Shown: piece after piece, positions 12,406-23,684 of the stretch
Numbering within the stretch: position 1 is the first letter of the stretch
Layout of the letters: every line of letters starts with the position of its first letter
NCBI GenBank assembly: GCA_947652605.1
Contig: OX393582.1
Location: 8,766,544 to 8,830,543, forward strand
Source: Elmis aenea
Lineage: Eukaryota > Arthropoda > Insecta > Coleoptera > Elmidae
DNA: 64,000 bases
Direction: 5' to 3'
The notes under the pieces: model-generated
Told to the model about the DNA's origin: nothing
Databases searched by the model: none
Seen by the model: the letters and a program-made list of their open reading frames with translations, nothing else
Translations under genes and position numbers: made by a program

Positions 12406-14013
12406 GAGTCAACATTTTGGCTGATGTCAGTGGCAGACTTATGTTTTTTAGTGGGCCTTGCACAAACCGAGCTCGTGTATACAGGGTGATTCAAATTCGA
12501 GGGCGACCATTTGGCCAAGGTGCTAAATTTTGTGCTCAATAATAATCTGAAGAGAAATTGGAAATAACTCAAACGGTATTCAAAGAAATTAGGAAAAACT
12601 GGAAAATACGATTTTTGAAAATCGTCTTTAACTCCTTTGGAGTTTGAAATATTTTAAATGTGTAAGAACACTGCATAAGAAACTTTTTAAGCCGAATCGG
12701 ACGGTGGTCACAAATTTTTCCTCGATCGATTCGTTTTTGTTTTATGACAACCAACTTTATTTTTTCTTATAGGCGCAATTTTTGCTATTTACATAATCAA
12801 AAAGCATTTATTATTCTGAATTCTTCTTTGATGTGTCACACATGGTATTTTACTTCTTTATTCATTGCCAAATTTAAAAAAAGGGTTTTAAACAATAATT
12901 ATTATAAATCAGGTAGGCCGGTCATTGTAGTTTATGTTGTTTCCATGACAACCAATCAACAAACTGAAAGTTTTGAAAGCCTATTACTTGTCACATTAAT
13001 AAATTGGTAAAAATAAACTTTAATAACGAAGAAAAACGCGATTTACTGCGATTTTTTTACACCGTTCTTTTAAGTTTTGTTATACTTTGTCACATGCTTT
13101 TAGCAGAGTTACTTAAGTTTCTGTTTAACGTAGAAAAATAGTGTTTTTTTCGAGTCTGTTTGTAATAAAAATGTTTTTTTACTTTCATCTGAAACCTTTC
13201 TGCCATATTACGTTCTGGGTTTGGCAAAAGCTCCATATTTCCCTAAGTATCTGTCCAACGTACAAAAATATGTGTGCAAGGATTGTCTTCTTTCTGGATA
13301 TGTTTCTGCATATTGTTGACTTGACAATATAGCATTCATATTCAATGAATAAAAAATTCGCAGCATATCGCATTTTTCTTCGTTATTAAAGTTCATTTTC
13401 ACGAATCTATTAATGTGACAAGTAATAGGCTTTCAAAACTTTTAGTTTGTTGATTGGTTGTCATGGAAACAACATAAACTACAACGACCGGCCTCCCTGA
13501 TTTATAATGGTTACTGTTCAAAACCCTTTTTTTAAATTTGGCAGTGAACAAAGAAGTAAAATACCATGCGTGATATATCAATGAATTCAGATAAATAAAC
13601 TTTATTTGATTATGTAAATAGCGAAAATTGCGCCCATAAGAAAAAATAAAGTTGGTTATCATAAAACAAAAACGAATTGACCTAGAATTTATTAATGATT
13701 ACTATCCGATGCGGATTAAAACGTTGCTTAGCAATGTTTCTACACATTTGAAATATTTTTTACTCCAAACAAGTTGTAGACTATTTTCAAAAATCGTATT
13801 TTTCCTAATTTTTTTGAATACTGTTTTAGATATTTCTAATTTCTCTTCGGATTATTAATGAGCACCAAATTTAGCAAATTTAAACTCTAAACTCTAGCTA
13901 TTATAATAAGCGAGATTCCCATGGTCGCCCTCGGATTTGAATCACCCTGTATACACGAGCAAGGCCCATTAAAAAACAAAAGTCCGCCTCTGAGATCAGC
14001 CAAAATGTTGACT
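12406..14013. mobile_element. 1.6-kb foldback element
   Basis: The two halves are inverted copies. Outer arms share GTCAACATTTTGGCTGAT and GGGCCTTGC; inner arms start TATACAGGGTGATTCAAAT and GAGGGCGACCAT and continue for some 600 bp to a centre near 13210. The 88- and 87-codon ORFs on opposite strands at 12744-13010 and 13399-13662 are the same sequence in the two arms and are not independent genes. The TACAGGGTG terminus links it to other foldbacks in this window. Confidence 0.85.
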
Positions 14014-14857
14014 ACAAGGAAAAATGATTAGTAATTAAGACTGGCCCCGTAAAGGTCAACTTTTAATTCTCTTACACCTTACGGCTATTGTCGGTTCATT
14101 CATGTCGATAATTTTTCAAGCCACATCTAATAAGTTTTGAAAGATACTAAAAATACATTCATTATTAGATTAAAACTTGTTTTACTGGTGTTCGTGAATG
14201 TGTACAATTAAGTCATTTAATTGAGTTACATTTCATTTAAAATAATTAAACACCGAAAGCAACATAAAATAAAGCGATTTTCTAAGTTATAAGGTTTGTT
14301 TACAACAAGATCAAAAACTGCTGTTGCCAGGCAAGTTGCTACAATCATACTGTTAACCATTATAAAACTTTTATATTTTAACACAGAATAATGCTAACAT
14401 AAATGCATGAAACTTTACGTTTTTAGATTAGCAAAACCAGTTAAGAAATTGAAACTATTGTTAATTTGACAACTAACTGACGTTTATTTCTTTCAATTAA
14501 AGGTAAACTATTGAAAAGAACGAGTCACTGGCAAAAGCTTTTGTTCTTCTTACCTTCTTAGCCACCTTGAAGTAGAGGCTAATGTTTTGTTTAAATTGAT
14601 ATTTTAGAAATTAGTATAATATTATAGGTCAGGCGGTGTTTGAATGATAGAGCTACTTGATTTTAGTTCGTTGTGGTTTAATTTGATATCATTGCCACTT
14701 GATGGGCAATACTCGTACATTTAAAGTAGTGTAAAATGTACCGTTGTAGTATTTATTCAGGGACTGCCATTGTATATTTTTTTATTTAGTGAAATTCAAT
14801 AATAACGCTAGCCCGACTTAAAAATAACACATAAAACTGATGTCCTTAAAAAAACAC
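14014..14857. other. Unassigned AT-rich DNA
   Basis: No ORF, repeat boundary or regulatory motif that I can support. Confidence 0.45.
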
Positions 14858-15652
14858 TTATTGTAGGGGGGACCGGGAATGAAAGGAATATTTTTTTGTT
14901 TTTATTTTATTTGTCATAGAGCATAACAAGTTTTTTTTACATCCAAATTGATTTAATGATAGATTGGACATTTGTCTTCCTTCCAAGATATTTAGGTATT
15001 TCATGTGTTTCGTTAAGCATATGTGAGATTTTTTTTTCTGTAGTAAGACAGCTGTTACTTCTAACCCCAACGTTGGGGCTAAAAGTAACTATGATCTGTG
15101 TAAGTTTATAATTTACACAGCTCATAAGTAGTGGGTAAATGTATTACTTAGTATTTATCAACAAAATTGACATTTGATTCGGAAATACACATTATCAAGA
15201 CAAAAAAAACAAAAAATTCTTTGCTACAATAGAAAATGATAAGTGAACATTATCAACATTCAAAAAGGTTAAACAAAAAGATTCAACAAACTGGAAAATT
15301 AATCCGACAAGTTTTGTATATTTTCATCTACGAAGAAAAACACCAATTATGTGCTAAGAGTGAACATTTGCAAGTGTAAACCTTGATTGGGGTTGGTTGT
15401 AACAATTTGTTACTTTTGACCCCAAGTGTACACAAAACAAATTGGAGGGAATCCACAATTAACCACGATTCCAACGTCAAATTGTATTGCATCCACCGAT
15501 AGCCAACAAAATTTAGAAAATAATAATCTAAGTAGGTACTTTTTTGTTCCTCTTTTAGAAATCGCCTAAAAGTCACTCGACCGGTGACACAACGCATTAA
15601 CATTTAGGCAGAAAATAGTGACTCTGGCTGGCAAAAACTTAACCTCTATGAC

Positions 15653-17344
15653 CAGGGCCGGCCCAAGGCATGATGCAAGTGATGCACAGCATCAGGGCGC
15701 CACCTTAAGGGGCGCCTTACAGGATTATTTCTTTAAATAAAATGTGTGCTGTTTTTAAAATTTTAAAATGTCAACCAAATTTAATGTCAAAATGAATTTT
15801 ATTTTAAATAAGCTAGTATAAAAATAAATTTAAAACACGTGCCAGTATGGATGAGGCTAAATTTGAACCGCGCGCCAACACAGAACGGCTAATCAGAGAG
15901 TGTGGGCAAAGCTCTGTGATTTCAATTTTAATATAAGTGATATGAGAGGACAAGGCTACGATAACGGCGCAAATATGACAGGTAAAAATAAAGGAGTTCA
16001 AAAGCATATTCAAAATTTAAATCCCAGGGCTTTCTTTATTCCGTGCCTGCGCATTCGTTGAATTTAGTTGTGAATGATGCCGCAAAAATGAATGTCGAAA
16101 CAATTAGTTTTTTTTTTTGCTTTATTCAAGAACTTTAATTTTTTTTTAGTAGTTCTACTAAAAGGTGGGACATTTTAAAAAGGAATTTACCAAAATTAAC
16201 ATTAAAACCTTCATCTGCAACTAGATTGGAATCTAGAGTTGAAGCACTGCGACCATTAAGATACGAAAATATACGACGCATTAATAGACATTTTTGATAA
16301 TAATAATAATAAAGACTACAAAGTCGACATGAGGCACAAAGTTTAGCTAAAAAAATTAAAAATTTTAAGTTTATTTGTCCTACTATTTTATAGTATGAAG
16401 TATTTAACAGATTAAATGTGGTAAGTAAAATGTTACAAGGTGTTAAGCAGCATTTAAAAAGTGCATTAGTTGCATTAGACGAATTAATATGTTTCATAAA
16501 GGAATTAAGAACAGATAAGAAATTGCACCAAAATGTATTCCGTCAAAAAATGTACGAAGACGTAATATAAAGAAACAATTTAGTTACGAATCTGCCGATG
16601 AAACACCGATTGGTCCTAAATATAAATTTAAAATATCTTTTTTTCAATGTTATTTTAAATACTACAGTACTGAACTCTTTAGAAGAAAGATTAAGCCAAC
16701 TTAAAAATCACAATGATAATTTTAATTTTTTTACGATATCAAAGAGATAAAAAATATGGACAAAGAACTTTTTAGAAAACATTGTAACGATATCGGAAGT
16801 ATGCTTACGGATGGTACAGACAAGGATATAAGTGCATTAGAATTATTTGATGAATTAAAGGTTTTTTGGTGACTTTGTAGATCTTAATACTTATTCAGAT
16901 ACAATTGACATATTAAATTTTATTTGTGCCAACAATTTGGAGTGTGTATTTGAAAATGTAACCATGTTCTACGAATTTTTTATAAATAAATAAAGAAATT
17001 ATTGATAAATTTGCTAGCATAAAAGCCAGAAAAGTAAAATTTTAATATTATGTTTGCTTATTTTATTTTGTTAAGAATTTAAGAATTTATAATAGGAGTA
17101 AATCCGTTTTGTTTTAAGTATACTACTTAGTACCTACTTATGTAGTGTTTTATGTAATTAATTCCATTACATACTCTATAAAGATTTATATTAAATTAAA
17201 TTATTAATAACAATATTATATTTTTATTATTTTTAATACCCGAAAATTAGCCACTTTTGTCTTTAAATATATATAGGGGGGGGGGGGGGGGGCGCTATAA
17301 GAGTACTTTGCAGCAGGGCGCTGACTACCCTAGAGCCGTCCCTG
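15653..17344 (+). mobile_element. hAT element, 1692 bp, 8-bp target duplication
   Basis: It starts CAGGGCCGGCCC and ends GAGCCGTCCCTG, flanked by perfect 8-bp duplications TCTATGAC at 15645-15652 and 17345-17352. Short CAGGG-type termini with 8-bp duplications define hAT transposons. The interior carries a decayed transposase on the plus strand. Near the right end is a 17-base poly-G run (17276-17292) next to an AT repeat. Confidence 0.93.
15935..16990 (+). pseudogene. Decayed hAT transposase (ZMYM1-like class)
   Basis: Conceptual translation, crossing several stops and frameshifts, gives RGQGYDNGANMTGKNKGVQ followed by a block like NPRAFFIPCACHSLNLVVND, then SSTKRWDILKRNLPKLT. These are the RNase-H-fold core motifs of the hAT transposases related to zinc-finger MYM-type and DUF4371 proteins. 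Farther on, weaker similarity (CANNLECVFENV) corresponds to the C-terminal region. The N-terminal zinc finger and first catalytic region are absent or unrecognisable. An active protein of this class is usually 600 or more residues; this copy is dead. Any mobility would have depended on a transposase made elsewhere. Confidence 0.8.
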
Positions 17345-18031
17345 TCTATGACAGATGAAACGCAATGTAGGTAAAGAGGTGGATGTAAATGAACATTGCA
17401 CAAGCGCTTAGGGCGACATATAACAAAAATTAAAGAAACTATAGGTACTGTTACAACCTATCCGTGTTACTTTCATCCCCTGTCTCCCCTACAATTAAAA
17501 TTTTTCTTGTAAACTCATTGGTTTTTATTCTTTTGCTTCATTTTTGTCTCATTTAGCGGTGCCAAAATGTTATTAAACACAATTCATTACTGACAGCGAG
17601 TGCTGACAATTAGCTTTCAGCTCGGTAATAATGTTTTCAAAAAACTTTATTTTATTAGTCTACTATTGGTGGTTCTACAAATAATGTCAAACTAAAAATT
17701 ATAATACTTACTAAACAAGTTAAAATTTAATATATGTTTTAAATAAAATATACTTATATTTGATAATTGGATAACACCGCTTAACCCTTATGTCAATAAC
17801 AGAAATTCACAACGTTATTCAATGACCGAGTACCCACCTACAGAATTTTTATAATAAACTTATGTTGTAAGTTTTGTATATTTTTGTAAATAGAAAGACA
17901 GATTGGTCAAATCATTCAGTTTTAATTTTCAAATTCTGAAACCTGTAACATACAAACGAAACATTTTTTTTTGCTTTTGAATGTAGATATACTTATTTAA
18001 ATAAAGTGTGTACAAAAAGTAACGTAACGGA

Positions 18032-18222
18032 CATGGGAGTCCGCAGGACGGGGGCAAACGGGGCACTTGCCCCCCTTTCTGGGATCGAGTAAATTATATG
18101 ATATGTAAAAGTACTTGTAAAAACAAATCATAAAAATAAAAAAAAATAAAATCAAAAATTTATCTATATTATTATTTGTCTCTATGGTTTGCCCCCTAAA
18201 AAAAATTCTGCGGACGCCCATG
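18032..18222. mobile_element. 191-bp hAT MITE with 8-bp duplication
   Basis: The terminal inverted repeats are CATGGGAGTCCGCAG and its near-perfect reverse complement CTGCGGACGCCCATG. Perfect target duplications GTAACGGA lie at 18024-18031 and 18223-18230. It has no coding capacity; the A/T-rich centre is flanked by GGGGGCAAAC-type subterminal repeats. Confidence 0.93.
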
Positions 18223-18339
18223 GTAACGGATCAATATCTCGTCTTGTGAAAACCTTACAAAGAAAGTTTTATACATGTTGTTTGTGGTAATTTAGTACAA
18301 AACATTAAATTATTTTGAACTATACACAGTGTTTTGTTT

Positions 18340-19260
18340 TTGCGTACTATGTTTCCTTAAATAAAACACCCTGTATATTTTGCGCTTTTTAAATGCAAAA
18401 TTAAATTCTCATTCAAAAACATACAAGTTTTATGTTTATGTATCTAAAATCAGTCGTTTTTAAGTTATTTGAGTTTTATTAAAATATTGACAGAAACAGG
18501 GTATAAAAAAATAATGATATTTCACACCTTGGCTGTCAGAACGAATTTCTTTAAAATTTTGTAGGACAATAGTGTCACAATGGTTGTCGACTAGTTAAAA
18601 TTTTAAAAAAATACAGGGTGTTCCTTATACCCAGTCCATTTAATCAAACTTCAAACACGAATAAGTCTTTTTTTTTTAATGGACCACCCTATTTATTTTT
18701 ACATTTTCTTATAAGTTTGTTCCTACAAGCAGTTTAAGACTGATTTCTTATTAGTTCATAAACCGTTTTATTCGCATGCGTCAACTATGTACTAATACAC
18801 ATATCGCCAAGAATTAGCGGGTGTTGGAACGCTTTTACGACTGGCCTAACTGTAAATGACATTTGCGTCTATTGGGTTCATACAAATGTACGCATCGCTA
18901 GGGTAAACACCTTAATAATCTAGCAATCAGTGGCGTGAAGACCGATGCATAGCTAGCTGAGCTCACGTTAGTTATGAACAGCGCAGGCGTCTAAAAATCC
19001 TGGGAACAATTATTCATCTTTCAGTTCATGTACTGCTCTGATCGTCCGCAAACCGGTTCATGGATTAGTTTTAGCGTTGTTGGAACGGATTACTGATCGT
19101 CCGGTAAACTATCAGAGACCTTGTTGGAACGCAATATTGATACTGCGCAAACTCAAACCGTTTACTGTACGGTGCAAATGGCATGTTGGAACAACAAACC
19201 AAATTTTGCTTTAAAAAAAGGTAAAATAGCGACGATCTGAGATGTTTAAAGAAAAACGTA
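18340..19260. other. Interior of the TTAA element: TACAGGGTG ends and repeated motif
   Basis: An ACACCCTGTATA end near 18368 and an ATACAGGGTGTT end near 18613 suggest two partial elements of the foldback class seen elsewhere. From 18830 to 19200 the motif TGTTGGAAC occurs four times with variable spacing next to CCGGTTCATGG- and CCGGTAAAC-type words. There is no ORF. Confidence 0.4.
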
Positions 19261-19302
19261 ATAAAACATTTAAAAAATTTACCAAACGTGCATAGGTGGA
19301 TA

Positions 19303-20736
19303 TTGCCAGTTCCAAGTTTAAAGGCGAAGGGTGGGGGTGCGCACTAAACACAATTGGAATTAAACACACCTACTTACTTAGTTGTTTTGGTATACAGTGG
19401 CGTACCGTTACGGAATTTAAAAAGGGTTATTTTACGATAATAGGTATAACATATTATACTTCCAAGGCTGTACCTGTTTCTCACATATCTGTTCCATTTT
19501 CGTAAAGTGATATGGATATTACCCGATACTATAGTAATAGTAAAATGCGTTATTTTACATAGTAATATGGCGCGTAAGCTATCTGCTAATGAAAAAGCCG
19601 TTTATTCTAGTATTTTAAGTAATATTAATAACATTGATTTCAGTTAACTTTCTTTATATTATAAAATCAAGAAAATTAAATGTTTTGGTAAAATTGAAAT
19701 GACTAGTAATTGTACAACATTATGCTAGATAAATCGATTAATAATAGTGCACGCTGGAGGAGAAATGGGGTTCATACCGAATTGCCTGTTAATTTTTAAA
19801 TCTGGATTGAAGACTGGGGATTACCATAATGACATGAACTCAGAAAATTATGGTAAATGGTTAAAAGAAAAATTAATTCCGAATTTACCACCCGAATCAG
19901 TTGTTGTCACGGATAACGCATCATACCATAACGTACAAGTCAATCCTGCCCCTTCGTCTAATAGTAGAAAATGTGATATGGTGAAGTGGCTTATGAACAA
20001 AAACATAAGGTTTTATCCCAAGATGTATAAGCCTCAACTGTATCACCTCATCAAAACCAATAAAGACCGTCATAAGACCTATAAATTTGATATTCTTTTA
20101 AACGAACATGGACACACTGTGCTACGATTGCCTCCATACCATCCGGATTTAAACCCCATAGAATTAATTTGGGCTACTGTTAAGAATAACGTAGCAAAAA
20201 AAAATGTTAGTTTTAAACTTGACGATGCAAGATCAATTGCAGAAGAAGAATTTAATGCCATTTCACCTGATGATTGGAAAAAGCGCTGTGAACATGTTCG
20301 AATAATTGAAGATAAGTATTTAGATAAGGAACTGACTATTGATACTCAAAGTGAGGAACTTATTATCAGTCTTAGGGACAGTGATAGTGAATTTGAAAGC
20401 GATTCAAGTGATGACGAATAAATAAACGTGATGCATTTGTGAATACAAATAAGTTAAATTAAAATTTGCTTATCGTCTTTATTAAATATCTTGCAACTGG
20501 ATTTGCATTTCTGCAAGAGAGCTTTAATGTGTGATTTTTATTAAAAGTAATTTATTACTAACATGTTTATAGTTATTTTTTGTAAAAATGTGTCAAGTAT
20601 ATTTTATCTTTAAATTTTTTGTAATACGTTTATAATAATGTATACCCGCCTATGGTTTGGGAGTCTGTGGACCATATTGTGGCGTCTGCTGCGCGAACTT
20701 ACCCCCGCTCTTCGCCTTTAAACTTGGAACTGGCAA
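19303..20736 (+). mobile_element. 1434-bp Tc1/mariner-superfamily element, DD82E type
   Basis: The terminal inverted repeats begin TTGCCAGTTCCAAGTTTAAA and continue GGCGAAG on both sides. TA dinucleotides flank both ends (19301-19302 and 20737-20738), the target duplication of the IS630-Tc1-mariner superfamily. The element contains a transposase gene with an internal deletion. The catalytic spacing identifies a minor branch of the superfamily; from memory DD82E was described under the name Sailor, and that name should be checked. Confidence 0.92.
19567..20421 (+). pseudogene. DD82E transposase, internally deleted
   Basis: A start codon at 19567 opens 26 codons (MARKLSANEKAVY onward), stopped at 19645. 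An open frame then resumes from about 19729 to 20421 and encodes the C-terminal catalytic half. It shows VVVTDNASYHNVQ (second catalytic Asp) and LPPYHPDLNPIELIW (catalytic Glu), with 82 residues between them, and ends in an acidic Ser/Asp/Glu tail. The helix-turn-helix region and the stretch with the first catalytic Asp (normally a DETW motif shortly before HAGGEMGF) are missing, so the copy cannot be active by itself. The remaining 230 codons are open and well preserved, implying recent mobility of the family. There is no ATG for the downstream part. Confidence 0.9.
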
Positions 20737-21111
20737 TACCCGGGTACCCGGTTATTAAGTTAAGGGTTAAAGATTAAAAATTATAAACAAGAATATAAAT
20801 TATTAATCAATGCAAAGTCCACTCGACTTCTGTATTCGCAGAAACATCTTCTGGGCTCTTTTTCTAACTTAAAAAATACCAAGTTATTGGTACTGTTGAT
20901 TTTGTTTAAAATTGCCTTAACCGAACCCCAAAAATAAAAGCATTATGTAAAAAGTAGTCAGAACTTTAGCTTACATTCATGCTGTTCTGTTCAGCCATTT
21001 GTTGAAATTCGTTTTATACAGGTAACACACTAATACTTACTAACTATACTGAAAATAAAACGATATTTGTACATTTTAAAAGCTTTTTTTCATATCAGTT
21101 TAGAAGTCACT

Positions 21112-21232
21112 TTACTGTTCAGTTGTTACTTCATGTTGTCTATTCTTCTTTGGAATGGGAGGCCAATGCCACCAAACACCGGCAACAGCTATAACATAAA
21201 AAGTCGTTATTTTAAGAGAAAATCTATAAAAT
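21112..21232 (-). CDS. Unit A terminal exon, hydrophobic leader plus short variable peptide
   Basis: Reading minus, an acceptor CTATCAACAG at 21233 opens a frame needing two bases from the preceding exon: FYRFSLKITTFYVIAVAGV, then WWHWPPIPKKNR, then QHEVTTEQ and a stop at 21112 (40 codons). The first half is a hydrophobic helix compatible with a signal peptide or membrane anchor; the tail is aromatic, Pro-rich and basic. The unit D counterpart keeps the frame but changes most tail residues. The acceptor phase does not fit the predicted first exon at 23657-23684, so an unidentified middle exon is needed. I do not recognise the family. The AATAAA-type signal seen in other units is degenerate here. 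Confidence 0.5.
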
Positions 21233-22673
21233 CTGTTGATAGCAGAGTTCGCTTGATTTAAATCAATTGATTCAACTCACTTCTTAAACCATGATTTAAA
21301 ACCGCTGATTTTTTTAATTAATTTTTCACGATTCAACGTCACATGTCACATGTAAATTAATTAGACGTTTTACGTCCACCGATTAAATAATCGCCGAAAA
21401 TATTGTCTATTGGCTTCTTATAGGGTAGGGAGAAATAAAGTGTACAGAAATTTTCTTGTTAAAGACGCATTTGGCTATATTTACTTGGTAGATTTTCACA
21501 ATAATAATTAATTTTAAGGTCAAAAGATCTACAGCGTCATTCATAAAGTCTGGAACAATTGGAAATGATTTTTATTGTCGATTTCTCAGAACATTTTATT
21601 CTTGATAAAAGTTGATGCAGGGTCTAAAACTAATTTTAAGGTGAAAAAAAAATTCATCTGACAATAGATGATTTTAACAATTTTAAAAATATTCACAAAA
21701 GTAAGGTGCCCTCATTTTAAAACAGACAAAAACATTTTTTAGGAATGTAAAATATGACAATACGAAATTTGACATTACAGTTTTATTTTCGAATGTTATA
21801 GTTGTGTCGACATTCAAAAAGTTTGCAACCAATACATACGTTTTTTATTATTGATTAATCCGAAAATTTTATTCTTAAGAAAAGTTCGTGCATTGTCTGA
21901 TACTTATTTTAAGGTTAAAAAAAGCCCAATAAACGTTCATACAACACTAGCTTTTAGCGATTTTAGAACAATTCGCAAGTGCTCTAATTTAAAGAGTTTA
22001 TAATAAAATCAAGCAACGATAATTTATTTAATATTATTTCTATATTGTAAATAATTTTTACATTTTTTTTCCATTTTTTAAATAACGGCACTTTACTCTT
22101 CTGAATGTTTCCAAAATCGTTAAAATTTTGTGTTACATGAATTCTTATTGAACTTACGTTACCTTACGAAAATTTCTGAAATGGCTAACATCTAGTATCG
22201 TATGAATTTTTATGAAATGTTTTTCATCTTTAAATTTGACTTAGGTTATCCACCAACTTTTATCAAAATAAAACTTTCTGAGAAATTTTGTATACAATAC
22301 TTTTTCATTTGTTGATACTTTTAGAATGACACTGTGTAGAAGATATAATGTAGGGTGAATAATGAATAAATTAGCTGAAACAAGGAAAAATAGTTTTTCT
22401 TTAAAAAAAAAACAAAAAAGTCATAAAGTTCGTGATTATTCACATTTAAATAACTGTTTTTGACCAATATTGCCCAACCCTGGTTGAAAGTAAGTAAAAA
22501 ATAAAAATGTCAAAGCTGCAGCCAATGTCTCAAGTTTCCCAAATTTTTTTTTTTATATACGGTGACCATATTTTTACAAAAAGTTGATTTACAGAAAAGT
22601 TACATGAATAAAGATAGCAATTTAAGAAATAAAATATTTGTTTTTAGACTCAAAATATAATTTACAAGATGAT

Positions 22674-23188
22674 TTACCCGGCGTTGCACGGGCGATTACC
22701 ATTTTAATTACTTTTTTAACTTGAATAAGCCCAATAATTCCAAATCATACACAAATGACATACTCTGCTCAATCATCTTTTCATTTTCTTATAATTCCTT
22801 AAAAAATAACTATTTATTGCTTAAAAATTGAATAATAACTCAAATTTATTTTCTTTCGTCTTGTTTCAATTAAAAATGTACTAATAAAAATAATACTTCA
22901 TGTACATTTATTACTAATTGTATACAAAACAATCTTTACTTGAGAAATACACCGCGCCGTATCGTGTTTTGACCAGGTATTTGCCGACGTAAGATCGAAT
23001 CCTGTCCAAGTAATTTTTTTTTTTTTAATTGGTAATATGTGCTTGTACTTTAAGTTTGGCGTTAGATCTGCAAGGTCCTAAAGAGTAACTGTGCAAAATT
23101 TGGTCCCGATCGGTCAACGGACCTAGGATTCTATAGCGAACAAACAAACAAACAAACACACAAACAAGCTCTTTTATATATATAGATT
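22674..23188 (+). mobile_element. RTE-type short retroelement ending TATATATAGATT
   Basis: It starts ACCCGGCGTTGCACGGGCG and ends with a conserved GCAAAATTTGGTCCCGATCG block, an AAAC repeat and CTTTTATATATATAGATT. The second copy at 58784-59218 shares both ends. The design (short, fixed 5' GTTGCACGGG, ATATATATAG tail) is that of SINE-like repeats mobilised by RTE-type LINEs in insects. It lies within unit A only, so it inserted after duplication or was lost from the others. Confidence 0.75.
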
Positions 23189-23579
23189 ACTCATTAGTAG
23201 CCTTAATACACAATAACAAAATGATTAAAACTTCTACTTTAATAATACCCAAAACATTTATAAGAAAATTTCGAGTGATTTGTTTTTTAATTTAAAAGCA
23301 AAATAGTGTTTATTATTTAATTGATTTTTGAAACCATTTTGGTCTGTATTTGTTACATAGTATTTATTATTAATATTGCCGTTACTAATACATCAAAGTT
23401 TGCAAAACTCAACGTATTTAACTTAGCTTAGGTTCATAAATGTCATTATGACGTTGGGTAAAAAATTATAAGTGATACCTACACGTTACTGTATTTTCAA
23501 TTTACAAGATTATTAAAAAAAATTTGGCTAAGAATGTTGTTGTGCAATACATAAGTTTTACAACATTTTTCTTGGCCTC

Positions 23580-23684
23580 TTATGCACGGTAAACATCACA
23601 TGATGGCCACGGCAAAGAATATAAGTGCAAAGTAAATACAATAAAAGTAAGCTCACCTATAGCAGCTAAAATCAAGCGTAGCAT
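23580..23684 (-). CDS. Unit A first exon or 34-codon microORF
   Basis: On the minus strand an ATG at 23684 starts MLRLILAAIG. A consensus donor (G before GTGAGC) falls after nine codons plus one base, so coding probably splices there. If unspliced, the frame runs 34 codons to a stop at 23580, and that length is kept in all five copies. Variant residues here (C and Y near the end) are shared with unit D. See the unit D entry for the promoter. Gene unit A would run from here to the terminal exon at 21112, with a 2.4-kb intron lengthened by an inserted repeat. Confidence 0.45.
   Translation of the reverse strand: MLRLILAAIGELTFIVFTLHLYSLPWPSCDVYRA

Larger units (their letters stand above)
14861..17494. 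mobile_element. Harbinger-like MITE split by a hAT element
   Basis: The ends are inverted (TTGTAGGGGGGACCGGGAAT on the left; the right end is its imperfect reverse complement ending CTCCCCTACAA) and flanked by TTA at 14858-14860 and 17495-17497, the 3-bp duplication used by PIF/Harbinger transposases. A motif like GTTACTTTTGACCCC recurs in subterminal positions (about 15053, 15405, 17466), with an inverted copy at 15072. Removing the nested hAT element and its duplication leaves about 930 bp without transposase. Confidence 0.7.
17781..20770. mobile_element. Second TTAA-ended element hosting two insertions
   Basis: The left end TTAACCCTTATGTCAATAAC and the right end, whose reverse complement starts TTAACCCTTAACTTAATAAC, match at 18 of 22 positions and include TTAA. 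The left end also resembles that of the element at 8401. Removing the hAT MITE (18032-18222) and the mariner-type element (19303-20736) leaves about 1.35 kb. The inner element sits only some 30 bp from the right end. The call is weaker than that for 8401-10430 because one end could be chance. Confidence 0.5.

Noticed and set aside
12744..13662. Two similar ORFs on opposite strands as a gene pair
   Set aside because: They are the two arms of one foldback element; similarity follows from the inverted repeat, and no domain is present.
15328..15603. 91-codon minus-strand ORF
   Set aside because: Lies inside the Harbinger-like MITE across its repeated subterminal words; no domain.
20079..20261. 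60-codon minus-strand ORF
   Set aside because: Shadow of the transposase reading frame on the plus strand.
23000..23030. Possible tRNA-like T-arm near GATCGAATCCTG
   Set aside because: No cloverleaf, anticodon arm or acceptor stem could be built; the site lies inside an RTE-type repeat.
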